This document shows, one piece after another, positions 56,976 through 64,000 of a stretch of 64,000 nucleotides of DNA. Origin of the DNA: JAAFHB01 sp963677935 (GTDB lineage: Bacteria > Bacteroidota > Bacteroidia > Bacteroidales > Prolixibacteraceae). The translations under genes and the position numbers were made by a program. The stretch covers positions 1,860,001-1,924,000 of the forward strand of contig CAXXEH010000003.1 of NCBI GenBank assembly GCA_963677935.2, in the 5' to 3' direction. Under the pieces are notes generated by a model. That model ran no database searches. It worked only from the letters and a program-made list of their open reading frames with translations, and had not been told where the DNA came from. Each line of letters opens with the position of its first letter. Positions within the stretch are counted from its first letter, which is position 1.

Positions 56976-58463
56976 TTATGGTTTTCTGATTAGTTTTAAC
57001 CTGGCTTCCGCTTCACTCCAATTAACTTCATGCGGTAACCTGTGGCTCAATGAAGCGATGGCAGCCACAACTCCGGCAGATTCACCCATTGCCACTGCAT
57101 TTCCTGTGACACGATAACTTGAATGGGCAATAAAATCTCCGCTGATACAGCGTCCAGCCATCATCAATCCGTCTACATCCTTCGCGATCAGTGCACGCAA
57201 GGGAATATCGTAGGGCTTCATTTTAAAATCCTCGTGAGAGATCGGTCCATGCTTATTATTGGATTTTTGATCCATGGCATGTATGTCTACATTAAACTCC
57301 GGACGGACCACCGCATCGGTATGGGTTGTACCCTGAATTAAATCTTCGCGCGAAACAACATACCGTCCTAAAATCCGGCGGCCATCCCGTATTCCAATTT
57401 GTTCGGCTGAAGCGACGACCTGTAATCCTTCCCAAATTCCGCCAAGCCTGTTCAATCCCTGCACAATACGATGAATTTCAGCCCGTGCTCGTACAGTTGC
57501 CTCAGTTATTTTATCTGCATCAAAAGCCTCAACGCTATATTCATGGTTCAGCATGAGCAGGATCAGGTTTTCCTTGATCTGAAAGATGGATGGACGACCA
57601 TATGAGGGAGTAATCCCTGCACGGTTAATCTCTTCCATCAGCTTTGCCGAAGCTTTCCTGTGGTGTTTCCCATATTTAACCTCTCCTGTTTCATTTATAT
57701 ACTCATAAAACGAAATGAAATCACGTAATGCCTCTGCATTACGAACAACTGCCAGGGCATTAAGCGTCATTGGTTGACATGGACAAGTGTGCCCCTCCTG
57801 ACCAGTCTCCCATGAATTTCCGGCTAACGCACCAAGATCACCATCACCCGTTGCATCGATAAATACCCTTGCTTTCCATGCCTCACGGCCCGATTTCGAT
57901 TCAGTAACAATAGTTGTCAGTCTCTTCGTTTCGCAATATGCAGCTACAACACGTGTATGTAACCGAAACTTTACTCCGGACCCGATACACATCTCTTCAA
58001 GGAGCAACTTCATTTCTTCAGGAGCATAGGTAAAATCGGCATCGATTCTGTTACTTTTGTAATGAGACCGGGCATCCCGTTCATCAAGTCGTCTCATAAT
58101 TTCTTGATTTATTCCCGGTTTATCAAAATCAAAAATCCAGGTAAGCAAACCGGATGTCCAAACTCCACCTAAAGATCCATTCACCTCAATAAGCCGTGTT
58201 TTTGCTCCGGTACGAGCCGCAGCAAGCGCTGCGGCAACCCCTGCAGGTCCTCCACCACAAACAATTACATCGACTTCCTCCTTTACAGGCAATTTACCGA
58301 TTGGTTCAATGAACACAACCGGATCAACTGCATTTAAAGCCTTTGCCTCTTTTTCGAAAATAAACTCCGGCAGGATCAATGCTGCAGTAACCGCAGACCT
58401 GACGAATTTACGTCGGTTTATCCCAGAACCTGTTAATATACTGCGTTCTTCCTTTGAATTCAT
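56976..58463 (-). CDS. Secreted FAD-dependent oxidoreductase
   Basis: A 495-residue flavoprotein of the FAD_oxidored (PF12831) type. A leader with GINRRKFVRSAVTAALIL looks Tat-type, fitting export of a folded flavoprotein. The dinucleotide-binding motif is VDVIVCGGGPAGVAAALAAA (about 64-83), followed by the second conserved loop SLGGVWTSGLLTWIFD; the FAD-contacting ARVFIDATGDGDLGALAG and the terminal GRCISGDFIAHSSYRVTGNA are also typical. Such proteins occur in PULs and may oxidise sugars or sugar acids in the periplasm; the electron acceptor is unknown. It lies 25 bases upstream of the beta-propeller gene. Confidence 0.85.
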   Translation of the reverse strand: MNSKEERSILTGSGINRRKFVRSAVTAALILPEFIFEKEAKALNAVDPVVFIEPIGKLPVKEEVDVIVCGGGPAGVAAALAAARTGAKTRLIEVNGSLGGVWTSGLLTWIFDFDKPGINQEIMRRLDERDARSHYKSNRIDADFTYAPEEMKLLLEEMCIGSGVKFRLHTRVVAAYCETKRLTTIVTESKSGREAWKARVFIDATGDGDLGALAGNSWETGQEGHTCPCQPMTLNALAVVRNAEALRDFISFYEYINETGEVKYGKHHRKASAKLMEEINRAGITPSYGRPSIFQIKENLILLMLNHEYSVEAFDADKITEATVRARAEIHRIVQGLNRLGGIWEGLQVVASAEQIGIRDGRRILGRYVVSREDLIQGTTHTDAVVRPEFNVDIHAMDQKSNNKHGPISHEDFKMKPYDIPLRALIAKDVDGLMMAGRCISGDFIAHSSYRVTGNAVAMGESAGVVAAIASLSHRLPHEVNWSEAEARLKLIRKP

Positions 58464-58479
58464 AACCTATCTGTAATTT

Positions 58480-60162
58480 TTACATTCTCTTTCCTGATAA
58501 ATCGAGTACCAATGAATTTTTTACCGGCGAAATTCTGAAAATTATTTCCTTTCCAGGCTCTGAAAATATGCCTTTTACTGCAAAAACCGAATATTTCATC
58601 CCCAGGAACTGACACTCAATATTTTGCGGAGTGATCATTCCAAAATGGTTAGCTTCATTATCAGCCTTATTCAAATCAAAAAACCAGTTTACTTTCTCCC
58701 TGCTTTCCAACTTCATTTCCAGCTTTTTCTCATCTATATCAATTGTAAAAGTTCCCGATACAGATTGGAGTGGCCAGGAGATATGCAATTTCCCTTTTAT
58801 CCGATCATTAATGACCGGATCTTTACCTTTGATCATAATCTCTTTCCCATTAAGATTGGCTTTCAATTGCAAACCTCCAATCTTATCAGGAGTTTTGGTA
58901 TAACCGTCAATAAAAGGAAGTGTATATAAAAAGAACTTACTTGATGACACCGGATTTGTCAAATATTCCGACTGAAGGTTTTCGTCAAACAGATGGAGAT
59001 CCGTAAACCGGAGTGTGCCATGTTCCCATAATAAGTTAGCCCTAAAAAAACGGCTATCGAACCACACCGTTTTGCAGTCACTTCCCGGCAGGTCTTCTTT
59101 GACGGTAACCGCTGTAGGAGGTGTCATTTTATAATGTTCGCGAAACCATCGACCAGATTCTGCCATTGTTTCGACCCGCACTTTTTTTTCATCCCTTAAC
59201 CTGGCAACCAGTGGTAGCTGAAACCCCAGGCCTTTAGATATCTTTGCCCAGGTAAACGAATTTTCCTGCCCAATCTGAACATAATTGAAATCCATGCATT
59301 CACCTTCGACGAACTCTTTGAAATACCAGGAAACCCACGCAGAATCACCGCCACTATAATGATAGGCCGGCTCGATGGTAATATTTCCCTGCCTTTTCAT
59401 TTTAAGCTTTTGGTCATATTGGGGAACATGATCGCTACCCAGCATCCTAAAAATGGGGACAGGAATTTGATTTGATTCATTTTGCGCAGGCATATAAGCA
59501 TTTTTCCTGCTGGGATAATAGGCCTGATTCCAGTATCCTCCCCATAACGTATAACCATCGGTTCCGATCTGATCGCGGCAATTGCAGGAGGCAACAATAT
59601 GATATTTCTGAGACATATAGTTTAAGGTATGCTCATCAATGTACCACGAACCGACCGATTTAGGATAATATCCGTATATCCGTCTGAAATCTTTCATATA
59701 CACATCAACAAGCTTTTCACGTTCTTCAGGGGTATACCCTACTGAAAAGCCCACATTGGCATACCAGTCCCAGGGATAACGTCCCCGCCATTTGAGTCCG
59801 GCATTCTCAACCAAAGGCTGTGGGATTTCCCACCAGGCACCTATTTCAAACAAACTATCGGGAAGGATTTTTAACAGTTGCTGATAACGGGAATCCATTA
59901 ATGCATCATATTGCAACAGAAAAGTGCCGCCCAACCGGTTTGCATTCATCATTTTAACCTGGTTGACAACGGTTTGATACAAAATATCCTCAGTAATCTC
60001 CGTTCCTCTTGGCTCCAGCAAACGGATAAAGTTGACGATATTTACAATCCGGGGATGTTCCTTACCATCAATAGGATGCCCACCTTCCCCATAAGAACCG
60101 GTAAATGAACAAAATAAAAGAAATGACAATAGGCTGGAATTAGATATGATCCTGTTTTTCAT
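58480..60162 (-). CDS. Secreted protein of unknown function, distant relative of the 752-residue protein, NodB/GH57-like core suspected
   Basis: A 560-residue protein with signal peptide MKNRIISNSSLLSFLLFCSF. The central part (about 60-330) has an alpha/beta look with LGGTFLLQYDALMD, LFEIGAWWEIPQPLVENAG, YYPKSVGSWYIDEHTLNYMS, IVASCNCRDQIGTDGYTLWG, WNQAYYPSRKNAYMPA and FNYVQIGQENSFTW; acidic and His residues are scattered as in deacetylase or GH57-like barrels. The C-terminal third is a beta domain (QLKANLNGKEIMIKGKD). Block order resembles the 32091-34349 protein. It follows the tandem sialidase-like genes and precedes the FAD oxidoreductase by 16 bases. Confidence 0.55.
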   Translation of the reverse strand: MKNRIISNSSLLSFLLFCSFTGSYGEGGHPIDGKEHPRIVNIVNFIRLLEPRGTEITEDILYQTVVNQVKMMNANRLGGTFLLQYDALMDSRYQQLLKILPDSLFEIGAWWEIPQPLVENAGLKWRGRYPWDWYANVGFSVGYTPEEREKLVDVYMKDFRRIYGYYPKSVGSWYIDEHTLNYMSQKYHIVASCNCRDQIGTDGYTLWGGYWNQAYYPSRKNAYMPAQNESNQIPVPIFRMLGSDHVPQYDQKLKMKRQGNITIEPAYHYSGGDSAWVSWYFKEFVEGECMDFNYVQIGQENSFTWAKISKGLGFQLPLVARLRDEKKVRVETMAESGRWFREHYKMTPPTAVTVKEDLPGSDCKTVWFDSRFFRANLLWEHGTLRFTDLHLFDENLQSEYLTNPVSSSKFFLYTLPFIDGYTKTPDKIGGLQLKANLNGKEIMIKGKDPVINDRIKGKLHISWPLQSVSGTFTIDIDEKKLEMKLESREKVNWFFDLNKADNEANHFGMITPQNIECQFLGMKYSVFAVKGIFSEPGKEIIFRISPVKNSLVLDLSGKRM

Positions 60163-60241
60163 TCAAGTTTTATATTGATTCCATTTAAAAGAATATAATT
60201 TTAAGTGGCACAGTTAATTTGCATTATTTCAATAATTTAAA

Positions 60242-61456
60242 TTACTTTTTACTGATTTCAAGGATTGTACCTGCAATGTAACGGGTGCCAATATTGGAAT
60301 TAAAGTAGTAAACAACCAAAACACGGTTATCGTTCAGTAAAGCAGACCAGGTGTAACCCAGATCACCATTGCCACCGTCATCACGAATGATGAATTCGGG
60401 TGCCGATTCAAAATCTGTACATTCGGGGTTTAAAATCCTACCGCGGATGCCAAATGGTTTTTTCCGGTAGCCATAGGTCAGTAAAACCCGGTTGTCGGGT
60501 AGTTTAAGTGCATGTAAGGGGTACCCGAAAAAACCCATACTTTTCCATGTAAATGATTTACCCCCATCGGTTGAGCGGGCGATACACGAAAGTTGATCAG
60601 GCATATTTTCAGTCCTAAGAAAGGCAACCAGATCACCTTTAGGCGTTTCACAAATGGAGGTTTCATCGAATGAAATTTTTTCATCAGTGGCAACCTGACA
60701 GGAATAGTTCCAGGTGATCCCTTTATCCTTTGAGATCAGCAAATGGGTGGATGTTTTGGCAGGAGCTTCCGCACTATTTGCTGCAACAACCCAATAGATA
60801 TCTCCGTTTTTACCTTCACATAAGGCGCCACGGTTATAGGCAGGCAACGGTTTTCCCCAAACATTCACCTGAATATCTGTAGGCACATGCGGCGGATAAA
60901 ATGGCCCCTGCCACTTTTTCCCTCCGTCAGAAGAACGTACCAGGTACCCACCAAGGAAAACAAATGGTGGGCGATTGCCGGAATTGTCTTTAACCAAGGT
61001 TAGTTTCCGGTGGAGAATCGTATCGGCATCTGAACGGATAAGTCCCCAAAGATAACTCGTGCAAAGCAGTATTCCATCTTTTAATTGTAACAAACCCGGA
61101 TCCTGCGAACCGCCAAACGGGTGGGCGAAAATCAATTCCGGCTCTTTGGTCCAATTCTCCCCATCGCGGGAACGGACCATCACCATATAACTATTCGGAT
61201 CGGTATGTGAAATACCTTGCTGTCCAAACAACCTTCGCTCAGGAGCCCTGCGGAATGCTACCAGTACCTCCCCATTAGGTCGTTTGATCACCGAAGGAAA
61301 AGCTGAATAGAATAAGGTATCCTTATAAATGATGATATCTTTTATTTTTTTGACAGTCGTTCCTATGTCTGATAAGGATTTATGATTATCCTGCGCAAAA
61401 ACCGATCCCAGGCAAAAAAATGCATTGATCGCCATAACGAAAAAATAAGTCTTCAT
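60242..61456 (-). CDS. BNR-repeat sialidase-like protein, copy 1
   Basis: From the ATG at 61456 (MKTYFFVMAINAFFCLGSVF) a secreted 404-residue six-bladed propeller of the sialidase superfamily. Asp-box-like SxDxGxxW motifs are visible: RSRDGENWTKEP, RSSDGGKKWQGP, ISKDKGITWNY and RSTDGGKSFTW. Arg residues are present in FRRAPERRL and elsewhere, but a full catalytic triad cannot be confirmed. It is about 70 percent identical by eye to the next gene (61555-62772), a tandem duplication. Sialidase-fold proteins in plant-glycan loci may act on Kdo-, rhamnose- or uronic-acid-containing linkages instead of sialic acid; the substrate is unknown. Confidence 0.8.
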   Translation of the reverse strand: MKTYFFVMAINAFFCLGSVFAQDNHKSLSDIGTTVKKIKDIIIYKDTLFYSAFPSVIKRPNGEVLVAFRRAPERRLFGQQGISHTDPNSYMVMVRSRDGENWTKEPELIFAHPFGGSQDPGLLQLKDGILLCTSYLWGLIRSDADTILHRKLTLVKDNSGNRPPFVFLGGYLVRSSDGGKKWQGPFYPPHVPTDIQVNVWGKPLPAYNRGALCEGKNGDIYWVVAANSAEAPAKTSTHLLISKDKGITWNYSCQVATDEKISFDETSICETPKGDLVAFLRTENMPDQLSCIARSTDGGKSFTWKSMGFFGYPLHALKLPDNRVLLTYGYRKKPFGIRGRILNPECTDFESAPEFIIRDDGGNGDLGYTWSALLNDNRVLVVYYFNSNIGTRYIAGTILEISKK

Positions 61457-61554
61457 TGTTTTTTTATAGTTAAAAATGGGTTTAAAATAACTGGTTCTTT
61501 TTCCGGAAATCCGAATAATTGGTCTGACCATGATCAAAAAATTGGTCCTGAAAT

Positions 61555-62772
61555 TTATTGCTTATTGATTTCAAGGATCGTACCTGAAATATAACGGATC
61601 CCGCTGTCATGATTAAAATAGTAAACCACCAGAACATGTTTCTTATCCAGCAAAACAGACCAGGAATAGCCCAAATCCGTACTGCCTCCATCATCCCTGA
61701 TCACAAATTCAGGTGCGGAGGCAAAATCAGTACATTCAGGATTTAATATTCTCGCCCGGATACCGTAAGGCTTATGCCTGTAACCATAAGTGAGTAAAAC
61801 CCTGTTATCAGGTAACTTTAAGGCATGTAGCGGATACCCGAATAAACTCATACTTTGCCATTTGAACGATTTTCCCTGATCTGTTGAACGGGCAATAGAG
61901 GAAGATTGGTCAGGACTGTTTGAAGTTCGAAGAAATGCAACCAAATCGCCCCTGGGTGTTTCATAAACAGAAGTTTCGTTAAAAGAAATCTTCTCATCAG
62001 AGGCAACAACTGAGGCATATTCCCAATTAATTCCTTTATCTTTTGAAACCAACAAATGAGTTGAAGTTTTCGAAACAGGACCCCGGTCTTTAGCTGCGAC
62101 AACCCAGTAAACTGAACCATTTTTCCCTTCACATAATGCACCCCTGTTATAGGCAGGTAATGGTTTACCCCAAACATTCACCTGATTATCAGATGATACA
62201 TATGGAGGATAGATTGGTCCCTGCCATGTTTCTCCACCATCAACTGAGCGCACCAGATATCCTCCCAAAAATGTGAATGAAGGAGAATGATCGGCATTGC
62301 TTAATCCCCGTGTTACTTTTCGTTTAAGAATACTGTCAGCATCTGCTCGTATCAGGCCCCAAACATAGCTCGTACATATCAGGGTACCATCTTTTAACTG
62401 TAACAAACAAGGGTCCTGCGAACCACCAAACGGATGGGCAAAAATCAACTCCGGTTCTTGGGTCCAGTTCTCCCCATCATGGGAACGAACCATGACCAAA
62501 TAGCTGTTAGGATCTGTATGAGAAACACCTTGCGCTCCAAAAAGTATTCTGTTGGGAGCTCTGCGAAATGCGACCAGAATCTCCCCGTCCGGGCGTTTGA
62601 CCACAGACGGAAAAGATGAATAGAACAAAGAATCCTTATAAATAATGATGTCTTTTACTTTTCGGATCTCAGGTACATTGTTTGAGGAGGAACTGGGATT
62701 ATCCTGTGCCGAAACCGATCCGAACAGGAAAAAAGCAATGATCGACAAGCTGAATAAATAAATTCTCATCAT
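61555..62772 (-). CDS. BNR-repeat sialidase-like protein, copy 2
   Basis: A 405-residue secreted propeller (signal peptide MMRIYLFSLSIIAFFLFGSV). The same Asp-box motifs as in copy 1 appear (RSHDGENWTQEP, RSVDGGETWQGP, VSKDKGINWEY, RSTDQGKSFKW) along with FRRAPNRILFGAQGVSH. The two copies agree in length and blade order, differing by scattered substitutions, so they are paralogues from an older tandem duplication and both look intact. It lies 15 bases after the stop of the next upstream gene, which suggests one transcript for 64000 down to 58480. Confidence 0.8.
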   Translation of the reverse strand: MMRIYLFSLSIIAFFLFGSVSAQDNPSSSSNNVPEIRKVKDIIIYKDSLFYSSFPSVVKRPDGEILVAFRRAPNRILFGAQGVSHTDPNSYLVMVRSHDGENWTQEPELIFAHPFGGSQDPCLLQLKDGTLICTSYVWGLIRADADSILKRKVTRGLSNADHSPSFTFLGGYLVRSVDGGETWQGPIYPPYVSSDNQVNVWGKPLPAYNRGALCEGKNGSVYWVVAAKDRGPVSKTSTHLLVSKDKGINWEYASVVASDEKISFNETSVYETPRGDLVAFLRTSNSPDQSSSIARSTDQGKSFKWQSMSLFGYPLHALKLPDNRVLLTYGYRHKPYGIRARILNPECTDFASAPEFVIRDDGGSTDLGYSWSVLLDKKHVLVVYYFNHDSGIRYISGTILEINKQ

Positions 62773-62787
62773 ATTGGATCTTATAAA

Positions 62788-64000
62788 TTAAAAGTTCGTT
62801 TTTATAATATCAAGTTCGTTACCGTCAGATGATATTTTCATAGTGACGACTCTATTTCCTCTGAATTTATATACGATTTCATCCTCTTTACCTAACAATG
62901 GTTTTACGAGATTTTTCAAGTCATCACCAGCCATATCATCAGTTATGATCCATTTCCCTTTTCCATCCCTGAATACCTTTGTTCCCCCGGAGTAATCGGT
63001 TGCAAATCGTGCCGGAGCAAACCGCCGCGATGTAACAACGACAAGACCGTTTTTCTTAACGAGTGAGCTCACATCAGCCAGGGTATTTTTGCTGATGAAC
63101 AAACCGCATAAGAATGCAAGTTTAACCGTCTTTATATGTTCCTTCGTAACTAAATCATCAAATACAACAGGAGAATTTGCAGGAGCAAAAGAACGGTGTG
63201 GCAACCCTTCATAGTAATTACCAGCATTCCATGAGAGACTCTCCTTTTTTACCATCCCATGAGTTATGGTATGCCATGCTTTTATCCACTCTTCTGATTC
63301 CGGACTTGTATGGAGGTCATAAGCTCCGAAAAGCCAATCTTTCCAATATAAATTGATCTTTTTAGTTTCACCATTGACAACATAATCTACGCTGCAATAT
63401 ACATTTTTTCCCTGTCCCCACTCCGTATCATCAAAACGGATTATTGCGACAGCCGGTTCAAAATCGCGGAAGGTATAAGGTCGTGGATGATCTGTTACAT
63501 ATTCTTTTGCAAAATGGCTTAACGATTCACCTCGCTCCTTTAAACTAATCTTATTGTTATCATCTGTTTCATAAATATGATTGCCGATACTTTCGACATA
63601 TGCTTTGTCAACTCCAGCCCAGTATGCAAATAAAAGATTGCCCCATAATTCTTTTGCTGAGTGTCCGGGAAATTTATTGTGATTCCAAAAATCAATACAG
63701 GTCCACAGTTCGGTGTTGTATTGCAGGCAGGCGCCCATAGCACAAGCCGCCCACACATTTGACCAATTTTCCTTCATCTGTTTATAAACGGGGGTAATAC
63801 CTGCCCGGGCAAAATTATGGAAAAGGACCGGCCAGACATGTTCTGTCAACACCTTTGAGGAACCATAACTCTTGCATTCATCAGCAAGTGATCTGGCTCC
63901 ATCACCTACTGCCTTATCAGCTGATTTAAAATCCAAACCGGTTGTTTCAGCAAGGCTTACCAGTTCGATGCCAGGGTTGCGTAATGTGATGGTCAGATTA
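62788..64000 (-). CDS. Large secreted protein of unknown family, 5' end outside the window
   Basis: The frame is open to base 64000: the codons upstream of the TTG at 63936 read NLTITLRNPGIELVSLAETT, so the gene starts beyond the right edge. The visible 404 codons have an alpha/beta part rich in Trp (WSNVWAACAMGACLQYNTEL, NLLFAYWAGVDKAYVESIG), a beta part (GKNVYCSVDYVVNGETKKIN) and a Rossmann-like end (KTVKLAFLCGLFISKNTLAD, KKNGLVVVTSRRFAPARF) that resembles the GATase-like region of GH42-type proteins. I cannot assign a family. The general plan (barrel then GATase-like fold) is shared with the 972-residue protein. Confidence 0.55.
   Translation of the reverse strand, partial: NLTITLRNPGIELVSLAETTGLDFKSADKAVGDGARSLADECKSYGSSKVLTEHVWPVLFHNFARAGITPVYKQMKENWSNVWAACAMGACLQYNTELWTCIDFWNHNKFPGHSAKELWGNLLFAYWAGVDKAYVESIGNHIYETDDNNKISLKERGESLSHFAKEYVTDHPRPYTFRDFEPAVAIIRFDDTEWGQGKNVYCSVDYVVNGETKKINLYWKDWLFGAYDLHTSPESEEWIKAWHTITHGMVKKESLSWNAGNYYEGLPHRSFAPANSPVVFDDLVTKEHIKTVKLAFLCGLFISKNTLADVSSLVKKNGLVVVTSRRFAPARFATDYSGGTKVFRDGKGKWIITDDMAGDDLKNLVKPLLGKEDEIVYKFRGNRVVTMKISSDGNELDIIKTNF

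Overview
The window is a piece of a Bacteroidota chromosome, most likely an anaerobic, plant-glycan-degrading member of the Bacteroidales/Marinilabiliales (an inference from gene content only). The evidence is a SusC/SusD outer-membrane pair, an ECF sigma/FecR pair of the Bacteroidetes-expanded type, DUF4494, many secreted glycosidases with lipoprotein or Tat-type leaders, a one-iron superoxide reductase, and promoter boxes fitting the Bacteroidetes -7 consensus TAnnTTTG.

Positions 1-5878 are ordinary chromosome. They carry the 3' part of an endonuclease/exonuclease/phosphatase-fold gene, a GroES-like gene, superoxide reductase, a 2-Cys peroxiredoxin, a DUF4494 protein, an SGNH lipoprotein and an ABC-F ATPase.

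From 5867 to the right edge every intact gene is on the minus strand, about 58 kb in one direction. This is one very large polysaccharide utilization locus (PUL), or several merged ones. Its control and uptake core is at 44413-51588: ECF sigma factor, FecR anti-sigma, SusC with an N-terminal STN signalling domain, and SusD. Downstream in transcription order come a phosphodiesterase, a GH106-type rhamnosidase, a DUF6067/GH123-like protein, a DUF5107+TPR protein, a NodB-like unknown, a GH141-like beta-helix protein, a 972-residue unknown, a PIG-L deacetylase, GH9, GH51, GH78, a higBA toxin-antitoxin module, GH95, an alpha/alpha-barrel unknown, GH43, a sialate O-acetylesterase, a DUF6528 protein, an amidohydrolase and a lysoplasmalogenase-like protein. 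Upstream of the sigma gene lie DUF6528, a GH36-like galactosidase, a beta-propeller protein, an FAD oxidoreductase, a second NodB-like unknown, two tandem BNR sialidase-like genes and a protein running off the edge. The predicted activities (rhamnosidases, arabinofuranosidase, fucosidase/galactosidase, deacetylase and esterase) point to a branched, acetylated, rhamnose- and arabinose-containing plant glycan such as a pectin side chain or arabinogalactan. The substrate is inferred.

The most unusual features lie between the genes. (i) A three-gene cassette (GH36-like, DUF6528, amidohydrolase) occurs twice, and the two copies have decayed in complementary ways. (ii) At least seven intergenic spots hold fused micro-fragments of deleted genes, including pieces of an ECF sigma gene, an IS5-type transposase, a beta-helix protein and an SGNH hydrolase. 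(iii) The 100 bases between fecR and susC hold, on the opposite strand, a -7 box and a strong intrinsic terminator, which fits a DonS-like cis-antisense small RNA. (iv) The higBA module has a full promoter and a perfect palindrome that could be its operator, and it sits directly upstream of the GH95 gene.

No tRNA, rRNA or CRISPR array was seen.
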